NCBI RefSeq assembly: GCF_042660705.1
Contig: NZ_JBHSUQ010000001.1
DNA length: 64,000 bases
Source of the DNA: Undibacterium_A arcticum
GTDB lineage: Bacteria; Pseudomonadota; Gammaproteobacteria; Burkholderiales; Burkholderiaceae_D
Direction: 5' to 3' (one strand)
Shown: positions 27,784-37,980 of the stretch, in pieces
How the letters are laid out: each line of letters starts with the position of its first letter
How positions within the stretch are numbered: the stretch's first letter is position 1
Translations under genes and position numbers: made by a program
Notes under the pieces: model-generated
Told to the model about the DNA's origin: nothing
The model's database searches: none
The model's input: only the letters and a program-made list of their open reading frames with translations

Positions 27784-28539
27784 TTACAGACTGCTTAAGA
27801 ACTTTTCATCGGCTGCTGTCAGCAATCCGCTGGCGCGCGCCTGCAGGATCAGATCCGGACGCTTTTGCAGCGTTGCCAGCAACGCTCGCTCGCGCCGCCA
27901 CTTCTCGATCTCGGCGTGATTACCGCCCAGTAGCACCGGCGGCACTGCACGGCCCTGATACTGTTCCGGTCGCGTGTAATGCGGGCAGTCGAGCAAGCCA
28001 TTGACAAAACTGTCTTCGACTGCCGACGCATCGTCATGCAACACACCGGGCAACTGCCGGATCACGGCGTCCATCAAGGCCATCGCCGGCAATTCACCGC
28101 CGGACAGCACGAAATCGCCGAGGCTGATTTCTTCGTCGACGCAGGAGTCCAGCAAACGCTGGTCGACCGCTTCGTAGCGTCCACACAACAACACCAGGCC
28201 CGGTTCGGCAGTCAACTGCATCACGCGCTGGTGCGTCAGCGGTCGGCCTTGCGGCGACAGGTACACCACGCGCGGCTCGGCGGAACCGGTCAAACCCAGT
28301 TCACGCTGGCGCTGCTTGGCGGCGCCGATTGCAGCCTCCAGCGGCTTGGCCAGCATGACCATGCCCGGACCGCCACCATACGGGCGATCATCGACGGTGC
28401 GATGCCGGTCGCTGGTGAAATCACGTGGATTCCACAGCGCCAGCCCACATCGCTGCTGTTCGAACGCACGGCGGGTAACCCCCGATTGCGTCAACGCGGC
28501 AAACATTTCGGGAAAGAGCGTGACGACGTCAAATTGCAT
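27784..28539 (-). CDS. trmD: tRNA (guanine-N1)-methyltransferase
   Basis: 251 residues from MQFDVVTLFPEMFAALTQSG. SPOUT-class enzyme methylating G37 of tRNAs. Conserved DRPYGGGPGMVM, VVYLSPQGRPLTHQRV, LLCGRYEAVDQRLLDSCVDEEISLGDFVLSGGE (the knotted S-adenosylmethionine site) and YTRPEQYQGRAVPPVLLGGNH. It follows rimM by 44 bp and precedes rplS by about 134 bp in the classical ribosome-maturation operon. Confidence 0.97.
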   Translation of the reverse strand: MQFDVVTLFPEMFAALTQSGVTRRAFEQQRCGLALWNPRDFTSDRHRTVDDRPYGGGPGMVMLAKPLEAAIGAAKQRQRELGLTGSAEPRVVYLSPQGRPLTHQRVMQLTAEPGLVLLCGRYEAVDQRLLDSCVDEEISLGDFVLSGGELPAMALMDAVIRQLPGVLHDDASAVEDSFVNGLLDCPHYTRPEQYQGRAVPPVLLGGNHAEIEKWRRERALLATLQKRPDLILQARASGLLTAADEKFLSSL

Positions 28540-28583
28540 CGCAACAACTCCACTGTGCCGCACACCATCGCGGCAACCGCGGC

Positions 28584-29138
28584 TTAATAATCCAGCCCCC
28601 AGTCCACCGTTATTTTTTTAGCAGCCTGATCGACCGTCTTGACAAATTGATCAACGAACGGAATCAACAATTCCGGCGACGCCTTGTCAGCGTCCTCGAC
28701 TGCCGGCAGCGCGACCCGCAAGATCGGATGGGCGCCGTTATCCATCAGACCAACTACGCGGCCCAACTGCTCGGCTTGCAGATTCTCAACTGCCAGTCCG
28801 ATCAAGTCGAGCCAGTAAAATTCATTGTCCGACAGCGCCGGGAAGCGGCTGCGCGGGATCTGTACCGTCGCGCCCTTCAGCGCTTCGGCCGCATCGCGCC
28901 CGACCACACCGACCAGTTGCGCCACCACATCGCCCGAATGCATACGGGCCTGCAACATATCGACGTCGCGCACCTCGGGCTTGTCCAGCCACCAGGTCTT
29001 GGCGTGCAATAACGCGTCGGCATCGGCCGAATGCGGTCTGATCCGCACCCAGCCATTGATGCCGTATGCGCCGGCGACATAACCGACCTGCACCAGATCT
29101 TCAGGGATAGGCATCCCTGCTGTAGTCTTATTTACCAA
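28584..29138 (-). CDS. rimM: 16S rRNA processing/30S maturation factor
   Basis: 184 residues as given (from TTG 29138); ATG 29114 (MPIPEDLVQVGYVAGAYG) is the alternative and gives 176. N-terminal RimM barrel with GYVAGAYGINGWVRIRPHS, C-terminal PRC-barrel domain with FYWLDLIGLAVEN, DNGAHPILRV and LLIPFVDQFVKTVD. Binds S19/30S during head assembly. Neither candidate start has a convincing ribosome binding site, so coupling to rpsP translation is possible. Confidence 0.93.
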   Translation of the reverse strand: MVNKTTAGMPIPEDLVQVGYVAGAYGINGWVRIRPHSADADALLHAKTWWLDKPEVRDVDMLQARMHSGDVVAQLVGVVGRDAAEALKGATVQIPRSRFPALSDNEFYWLDLIGLAVENLQAEQLGRVVGLMDNGAHPILRVALPAVEDADKASPELLIPFVDQFVKTVDQAAKKITVDWGLDY

Positions 29139-29177
29139 AATCAGGCAACAACATCAGGCAATAATCACGGACCAGAC

Positions 29178-29430
29178 TTAGGCGGCTTTTTTTGCCAGCC
29201 TGATTGACCAGGCGTGCAACGGTTGGCGACAATTGGGCGCCAATGCCTTGCCAGTAGGTCAAACGATCCTGGGCGATACGGACTGGCTCTTCAGCACCGG
29301 CAGCGACCGGGTTATAAAAACCGATGCGCTCGATGAAGCGACCGTCGCGACGATTGCGCGAATCAGTTGCCACGATGTTGAAGAATGGGCGCTTCTTGGC
29401 GCCTCCACGAGCTAAACGAATAACGACCAT
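29178..29430 (-). CDS. rpsP: 30S ribosomal protein S16, 3' end shifted by one base as read
   Basis: Starts MVVIRLARGGAKKRPFFNIV, continues DSRNRRDGRFIERIGFYNPVA and LTYWQGIGAQLSPTVARLV. The coding strand has seven A at 29187-29193; six would give AGKKAA-stop at 29178-29180 and 83 residues, the normal length. As read it runs on to 29128 and overlaps rimM. First gene of its operon, with a good promoter upstream. Confidence 0.95.
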
Positions 29431-29470
29431 AATGATTCCAATAAGTGTTCGAATACGGAAAAAGCCGTAA

Positions 29471-29500
29471 ATTATAGCGCGCTTTGTAGTGCATCCGCAA
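29471..29500 (-). promoter_or_regulatory. sigma-70 promoter of the rpsP operon
   Basis: Minus-strand TTGCGG (29495-29500) and TATAAT (29471-29476) separated by 18 bp, about 40 bp before the rpsP start codon. The perfect -10 box and its position make it the operon promoter. Confidence 0.75.
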
Positions 29501-29616
29501 TCTTAATACAGTAATAAAAGAACCGCGGCCCTTTACGCTGAAGCAAAGGACGGCGGCGGGACGGTGCCAAAAAGCACCGGAATGCTGTGCAACACGCTGC
29601 ATCACACTTGTAATAT

Positions 29617-31402
29617 CTATTTTTTGGGCGCGTACAAATCGGTAATGATGCCCAGGCCGAGTTCGGCCGCAAACATCGACGTCTCAGACAGCGTCGGATG
29701 CGCATGCACGGTCAAGGCCAGATCTTCCAGGTCGGCACCCATTTCCATCGCCAGCACGGTTTCCGCCATCAGTTCGCCGGCATTCACGCCGACGATGCCG
29801 GCCCCGAGCAGGCGCTTGGTGACCGGATCCCAGATCAGCTTGGTGATGCCGTCTTCACGTCCCATCGCCAGCGCGCGGCCGGAAGCGGCCCACGGAAAGT
29901 TGGCTTTCTGGTAAGCAATTCCTTGCGCCTTGGCCTCGGTTTCGGTCAGGCCCATCCACGCGATTTCGGGATCGGTGTAGGCCACCGACGGAATTGTCAT
30001 CGCATCGAACTGGACTTTGTGGCCGGCGATCACCTCGGCCGCGACCTTGGCTTCGTTGGTCGCCTTGTGCGCCAGCATCGGGTCGCTGCAGATGTCACCG
30101 ATCGCGAAAATGTGCGCGACATTGGTGCGTTGCTGCTTGTCGACCGGGATGAAGCCGCGCTCGTTGACGATGACGCCGGCCTTGTCGGCCGCGATTTCCT
30201 TGCCATTCGGGCGGCGACCGACTGCCGTCAGCACCATGTCGTACAACTGCGGCTCTTTCGGTGCGCTGCTGTCGGCGCCGACGCCCTCGAATGTGGCCAG
30301 CAAACCCTCGGTTCGCGCCTCCAGCTTGGTGACCTTGGTCTTGAGGTAAATCGCTTCGTAGCGCTTTTCTATGCGTTTTTGCAATGGTTTCACGATGTCG
30401 CGGTCGGCCGCCGGGATCAGGCCGTCGGCGAATTCGACCACCGTCACTTTGGTGCCCAATGCGTCATAGACGCAGGCCATTTCGAGGCCGATGATGCCGC
30501 CGCCGATGACCAGCATTGTCTTCGGGATCTGGCGCAATTCGAGCGCACCGGTGGAGTCGATCAGGCGTGGATCACCGTATGGGAAACCGGGTATTTGGGC
30601 GACCGACGAGCCGGCAGCGATGATCGCATGCTTGAATGCAATCACCTGGTTGCCATCCTTGCCGGCCACCGTGATGGTATTGGCCGAACTGAAGGCTCCG
30701 GTGCCTTCGACCACCTGCACCTTGCGCACTTTGGCCAGACTGCCGACGCCGCCGGTCAGTTTCTTGACGATCTTGTCTTTCCAGCCGCGCAATGCGTCGA
30801 TGTCGATCTCCGGCGCCGACATCTTGATCCCGAAATGCGACATTTCCTCGGCTTCGGTGACCACTTTGGCGGCATGCAGAAAGGCTTTGGACGGGATGCA
30901 GCCGACATTCAGGCAAACCCCGCCCAGCGATGGGTAACGCTCGATCAGCACCACTTTCTGGCCCAGGTCGGCGGCGCGGAAGGCGGCGGTATAGCCACCG
31001 GGGCCGGACCCGAGCACCACCGTATCGCATTCGATGTCGGCGCTGCCTGAAACTGGCGGCGGCCGGTGCCGTCGCTGCTGCAGGTGCTGCAGCCGGGGTC
31101 GGCGCGGCCGCCGCTGGTGCGGGCGCCGGCGCCGCAGCCGGCGCGGATTCGGCAGCGGCGCTGTCGGATGCTTCCAGCATCAACAGCAGTGAACCTTCGG
31201 CCACCTTGTCGCCGATCTTGACTTTCAATTCCTTGACCACACCGGCATGACTCGATGGAATTTCCATGCTGGCCTTGTCGGATTCGACCGTGATCAGCGA
31301 CTGGTCGACCTTGATCGTGTCGCCGACCTTGACCAGCAATTCAATGACTTCGACTTCCTTGAAGTCGCCGATGTCCGGGACTTTGACTTCCATTAAACTC
31401 AT
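29617..31402 (-). CDS. lpdA: dihydrolipoamide dehydrogenase (E3) with N-terminal lipoyl domain, frameshifted in the linker
   Basis: E3 of the pyruvate dehydrogenase complex, reoxidising dihydrolipoamide with NAD+. Residues 1-80 form a lipoyl domain (MSLMEVKVPDIGDFKEVEVI, lysine in VESDKASMEIPSS), followed by an Ala/Pro linker and then the flavoprotein. The flavoprotein has the FAD motif VVLGSGPGGYTAAFRAADLG, redox disulfide GGVCLNVGCIPSK, NAD motif VIGGGIIGLEMACVYDALG, and the catalytic His-Glu pair in VHAHPTLSETSM. The linker is out of frame at AAA 31050-31052. Removing one T on the coding strand gives AASSGSADIECDTVVLGSGPG, the expected junction. Part of the lpdA-aceF-aceE cluster. Confidence 0.93.
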
Positions 31403-31423
31403 AGTGTTAACTCCGTTCTCGCC

Positions 31424-31512
31424 TTCCCCTGCAGGGGGACGGCCGGGATGGGGGTGGGTTGCGGCCGCAAGGAACCGAACCCACCCTGGCCCTCCCCTTG
31501 ACGAGGAGGGAG
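31424..31512. repeat. GC-rich extragenic palindromic repeat, copy 1
   Basis: Composite of two facing halves. CCTTCCCCTGCAGGGGGA followed by CGGGATGGGGGTGGGTT faces AACCCACC...CCCTCCCCTTGACGAGGAGG. The same arrangement recurs at 33618-33720. It lies between lpdA and the Ntn hydrolase gene. Confidence 0.65.
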
Positions 31513-31526
31513 CTCGTATTTATCAA

Positions 31527-32093
31527 TTATTTCATTGCAAAACTGATCACCCGGAACGGTGCCGCGGAACTCTTGTCGAATTCGGCGCCGGCCTCAACTC
31601 CGGCCTCGGCCACTTCGCGCGCGCTGTCGACTCGGGTATAGGCCGCGTGCATCGCACCCAACGCAAAGCTGCGGCCGCTGCCGATGCCCCAGAAGCGCTC
31701 GAAGCAGAACACTTCACGGTACGAATAGACGCCGAAAATGCCGTAGGGATTGGCGATCAGCGAGGTCAGCTGCGACGACTCGTACGGATCATCGTCGTCT
31801 TCCTTGGTGTTCAAAAAATATTTTTCCTTCAATATTTCATGCACCTTGGAGAAGGTTTCGAACACCTGTTCGCGATCTTCCAGCTTGCAATCTTCGGCCA
31901 TGGCGCTCAGCAGTTTGCGCATCACCGGAAAGTGCGCGGCGGTGCCGGCCAACGCGATGTAGGACTCGCCGACCTGGAAGATCTTGTTGTTGGCCTCGTA
32001 TTCATGCGACAGTCGGGTATCGCCGAAGGTCACCAGCGAATCCGAGGCGATCGCGATTTCCTTGTTTTTCCTAACGACAACACAAGTAGTCAT
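31527..32093 (-). CDS. HslV-like Ntn hydrolase (proteasome-fold peptidase)
   Basis: 188 residues starting MTTCVVVRKNKEIAIASDS, with CGGAGATC upstream. After removal of Met the sequence aligns to the HslV peptidase: Thr1 nucleophile, Asp17 in IASD, a lysine at position 36 (NNKIFQVG, shifted by three residues), and GIGSGRSFALGAMHAAY matching the HslV IGSG helix. It is longer in the middle, with an acidic insertion (NTKEDDDDPYESSQ). No hslU ATPase gene is adjacent. Belongs to the proteasome-like Ntn family; substrate, oligomeric state and unfoldase are unknown. It stands between lpdA and aceF on the same strand. Confidence 0.75.
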   Translation of the reverse strand: MTTCVVVRKNKEIAIASDSLVTFGDTRLSHEYEANNKIFQVGESYIALAGTAAHFPVMRKLLSAMAEDCKLEDREQVFETFSKVHEILKEKYFLNTKEDDDDPYESSQLTSLIANPYGIFGVYSYREVFCFERFWGIGSGRSFALGAMHAAYTRVDSAREVAEAGVEAGAEFDKSSAAPFRVISFAMK

Positions 32094-32268
32094 GCCTGAT
32101 CTCCGTCCTCCATCTGGCAGTTCAGCGCGGCCAATCTGACTATCGCCGCGCCGACATACTCCCATAGTCACAAGTAAAATACCGCCCATAACAAGCTGGA
32201 ATTCACCGCATACTGGCCAATCAACCAATGCGACGCCCAGCTACGGTGCCGCATTGCGCAAGGCCGGA

Positions 32269-33594
32269 TTACAACAGTGTCTTGCGCAAATCGGCCAGCA
32301 CGTCGGCCAGATACACGGTGAACTTGGCCGCCATCGCGCCGTCGATCACGCGGTGATCGTAGGACAGGGACAGCGGCAGCATCAGGCGCGGCGCGAAGAC
32401 CTTGCCGTCCCAGACCGGCTTCATGCCCGATTTCGACAGCCCCAGAATCGCCACTTCCGGCGCATTGATGATCGGCGTAAACGCAGTGCCGCCGATGCCG
32501 CCGAGCGACGAGATGGTGAACGTCGCACCCTGCATGTCGGTCGGTTTCAGCTTGCCTTCGCGCGCCTGCGCCGACAGTTCGCCCATTTCCTGGGCGATCT
32601 GGGCCAGACCTTTTTTGTCGGCATCCTTGAGCACCGGCACCACCAGTCCGTTCGGCGTGTCGGCCGCGAAACCGATGTGGTAGTACTGTTTCAGGATCAG
32701 GTTCTCGCCCTTGGCATCCAGCGACGAATTGAAGGCGGGGAATTTCTTCAATGCGGCAACGCTGGCCTTGATTACGAAGGCCAGCATGGTCAATTTCACA
32801 CCGGACTTGGCCATCGCGTCATTCGACGATTTGCGGAAGCCTTCCAGGTCGGTAATGTCGGCCTCGTCGAATTGCGTGACGTGCGGGATCATCACCCAAT
32901 TGCGATGCAGGTTCGGCCCGCTCAGTTTCTTGATGCGCGACAGTGGCAGCAATTCGGTCGCGCCAAATTTGCTGAAGTCGAGCGAAGGCCATGGCAACAG
33001 GTCGAGACCGACGCCGCTGCCCTTGCCGCCAGCGGCGCTGGCACTGCCGATCGCGCCGGACATCACGCCTTTGACGAACTGCTGCACGTCTTCATGCGTG
33101 ATGCGGGCCTTGGGACCGGTGCCGGTCACGCGCATCAGGTCGACGCCAAGTTCGCGTGCGAACTTGCGGATCGACGGCGATGCGTGCGGTTTGGCACCGT
33201 CGGCGGTCGCGACGGGCACCGCAGCTGCGGTCGGTGTCGCAATTTGGGCTGGAGCAGATGCGGCAGCGGGCCCAGGCGCGGCGGCCGGTGCCGGCGCTGG
33301 AACCGGCGCCGCCGGCGCGGCTGCTGCCGCGGCAGGGGTTGGCGCTGCAGCGTCACCCGCCGCTTCGACCAGCAACAGCAGCGAACCTTCCGCCACCTTG
33401 TCGCCGACCTTGACCCGGATTTCCTTGACCACGCCGGCATGACTGGACGGGATTTCCATGCTGGCCTTGTCGGATTCGACCGTGATCAGCGACTGGTCAA
33501 CCTTGATCGTGTCGCCGACCTTGACCATCAATTCGATGACTTCGACTTCCTTGAAGTCGCCGATATCCGGGACTTTGACTTCAATACTACTCAT
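32269..33594 (-). CDS. aceF: dihydrolipoamide acetyltransferase, E2 of pyruvate dehydrogenase
   Basis: 441 residues. One lipoyl domain (1-80; MSSIEVKVPDIGDFKEVEVI, lysine in VESDKASMEIPSS) nearly identical in text to that of LpdA, an Ala/Pro linker at about 82-150, subunit-binding domain (SIRKFARELGVDLMRVTGTG), and catalytic domain with KLSGPNLHRNWVMIPHVTQFD and SLSYDHRVIDGAMAAKF. Forms the core of the complex with AceE. Many proteobacterial AceF proteins have two or three lipoyl domains; this one has a single one, while E3 carries another. Confidence 0.95.
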   Translation of the reverse strand: MSSIEVKVPDIGDFKEVEVIELMVKVGDTIKVDQSLITVESDKASMEIPSSHAGVVKEIRVKVGDKVAEGSLLLLVEAAGDAAAPTPAAAAAAPAAPVPAPAPAAAPGPAAASAPAQIATPTAAAVPVATADGAKPHASPSIRKFARELGVDLMRVTGTGPKARITHEDVQQFVKGVMSGAIGSASAAGGKGSGVGLDLLPWPSLDFSKFGATELLPLSRIKKLSGPNLHRNWVMIPHVTQFDEADITDLEGFRKSSNDAMAKSGVKLTMLAFVIKASVAALKKFPAFNSSLDAKGENLILKQYYHIGFAADTPNGLVVPVLKDADKKGLAQIAQEMGELSAQAREGKLKPTDMQGATFTISSLGGIGGTAFTPIINAPEVAILGLSKSGMKPVWDGKVFAPRLMLPLSLSYDHRVIDGAMAAKFTVYLADVLADLRKTLL

Positions 33595-33617
33595 AGGCTT
33601 TAGCTCCGTTATCTGCT

Positions 33618-33720
33618 TCCCCTTCTAGGGGAAGATCGGGATGGGGATGGGTTTCGGTAAAACTTCTGGGTATGCGTTGGGTACCCATCCCCACCCTACC
33701 CCTCCCCTTGAAGGGGAGGG
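33618..33720. repeat. GC-rich extragenic palindromic repeat, copy 2
   Basis: CTTCCCCTTCTAGGGGAAG then CGGGATGGGGATGGGTTT on the left faces ACCCATCCCCACCC and CCCTCCCCTTGAAGGGGAGG on the right, with about 30 bp between. Same organisation as 31424-31512. It lies between aceE and aceF. Confidence 0.7.
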
Positions 33721-33750
33721 AATTTTTAGTGGGGTTTTTAGGTGATCAAA

Positions 33751-36447
<2,697 letters not shown>

Positions 36448-36485
36448 GGTGCGTCTCCTGTTGGTTGCCCCGCGGCGATCTGGGA

Positions 36486-36635
36486 GGCTGTCGGGCTTAC
36501 GGAATCGACGCGAATGCGCTGAACGAAGACAGATTTGCCGGATTTGCACTGTCAATAGCGCGCTATTGATCAACAAGCCGTGACACTGGACCGTTCAGAT
36601 AATTTTGCAGCCGATTCCCCGTAAGCCCGACAGCC
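36486..36635. promoter_or_regulatory. aceE promoter region with 18-bp palindrome and 17-bp flanking inverted repeat
   Basis: TCAATAGCGCGCTATTGA (36552-36569) is a perfect palindrome. On the minus strand its end forms a perfect -35 box TTGACA (plus-strand 36550-36555). A 17-bp inverted repeat, GGCTGTCGGGCTTACGG at 36486-36502 and its complement at 36619-36635, encloses the promoter. The leader to aceE is about 90 bp. Operator function, perhaps for a PdhR-like or other 2-oxoacid-responsive regulator, is inferred. The rest of 36448-36884 holds no gene. Confidence 0.5.
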
Positions 36636-36884
36636 GCCTGGCGTCGCTGCCGGCGGCAATTTAAAAATTGTTGTTCGGGTTACCACATGCGTGTTGCCAT
36701 GCCCACCGCGGGCGTAACAAGTCACTGCATGGTGTGGACATTCTAGCAGCAGTTTTCTGATTTTCCAAATTGCGATATCGTTTTTTATAATATGAAATTT
36801 TATTGCTGCGCAACATACCGCGCCCTGGGCCGCGCTTGATACGCGACGCGCCGGCAACAGTTCGTCCCCCATGTCTGCAGACCT

Positions 36885-36890
36885 TATAAT
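36885..36890 (+). promoter_or_regulatory. -10 box candidate for folD
   Basis: TATAAT at 36885-36890, 35 bp before the folD start; another TATAAT lies at 36786-36791. No good -35 is seen for either. Confidence 0.35.
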
Positions 36891-36924
36891 CTCGGTTTCA
36901 ATACACTCCAGATTGATGCAAATC

Positions 36925-37770
36925 ATGCCCGCCCAACTCATCGACGGAAATCTTCTCTCCCAACAACTGCGCGCCGAGGTCGGCAAGCGCGCCGCGGCCC
37001 TCACCGCGCAAGGCAAACAACCGGGCCTGGTGGTCATCCTGGTCGGTGAAAATCCGGCCTCGCAAGTCTATGTCCGCAACAAGGTCAAGGCCTGCGAGGC
37101 CCATGGCCTGTATTCCGCGCTGGAGAAATACGATGCCGACCTGAGCGAAGAGGATCTGCTGGCGCGCATCGACGCGCTCAATCGCAACCCGAAGATTCAC
37201 GGCATCCTGGTGCAGCTGCCGCTGCCGCCGCATATCGATGCGCACAAGGTGATCGAGGAGATCGACGCCGACAAGGACGTCGACGGCTTCCATGTCAGCA
37301 ATGCCGGCCTGTTGATGACTGGTCAGCCGCTGTTTCGCCCCTGCACGCCGTATGGCGTGATGAAGATGCTGGAGTCGATCGATTACCCGGTGCGCGGCGC
37401 CAACGCGGTGATCGTCGGCGCCTCCAATATTGTCGGCAAGCCGCAGGCGATGCTGCTGTTGCAGGCCGGCGCCACCGTCACCATCTGTAATTCGAAGACC
37501 CGTGACCTGGGCGCCCACACCCGCAACGCCGACATCCTGGTGGTGGCGACTGGCAAGCGCAACATCGTCACCGCCGACATGGTCAAACCAGGAGCGGTGG
37601 TGATCGACGTCGGCATGAACCGCGATGACGAAGGCAAGTTGTGCGGCGACGTCGATTTTGCCAACGTCAAGCAAGTGGCCGGCTATATCTCGCCGGTACC
37701 GGGCGGCGTCGGCCCGATGACGATCACGATGCTGCTGGTGAATACGATAGAAGCGGCGGAACGCAGCTGA
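36925..37770 (+). CDS. folD: methylenetetrahydrofolate dehydrogenase/methenyltetrahydrofolate cyclohydrolase
   Basis: 281 residues from MPAQLIDGNLLSQQLRAEVG (ATG 36916 also possible). Interconverts 5,10-methylene- and 10-formyl-tetrahydrofolate using NADP. The catalytic Tyr-Lys motif is in PASQVYVRNKVKACEAHG, substrate loop GILVQLPLP, PCTPYGVMKML, the NADP site VIVGASNIVGKPQAMLLL, and PVPGGVGPMTITMLLVNT at the C-terminus. Divergent from aceE across a shared regulatory region. Confidence 0.97.
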   Translation: MPAQLIDGNLLSQQLRAEVGKRAAALTAQGKQPGLVVILVGENPASQVYVRNKVKACEAHGLYSALEKYDADLSEEDLLARIDALNRNPKIHGILVQLPLPPHIDAHKVIEEIDADKDVDGFHVSNAGLLMTGQPLFRPCTPYGVMKMLESIDYPVRGANAVIVGASNIVGKPQAMLLLQAGATVTICNSKTRDLGAHTRNADILVVATGKRNIVTADMVKPGAVVIDVGMNRDDEGKLCGDVDFANVKQVAGYISPVPGGVGPMTITMLLVNTIEAAERS

Positions 37771-37980
37771 AGTGATTGGGCCGGGGCGCGACCCCAACAT
37801 ATACTCCCGCCATCAATGGCCTGTTCCGCATAATAATTATGGCAGTTACTAATATACTGGCAATAACTACAGCAAAGCGTGCGGTTGAGCGGTCGCAGAC
37901 TCACGGCCCGCAGCATGGCCGACACGGCAGTATCAATACGCAGTAAATCTTTCCCAGCCCACCAATCAAGATCGGCCAAC

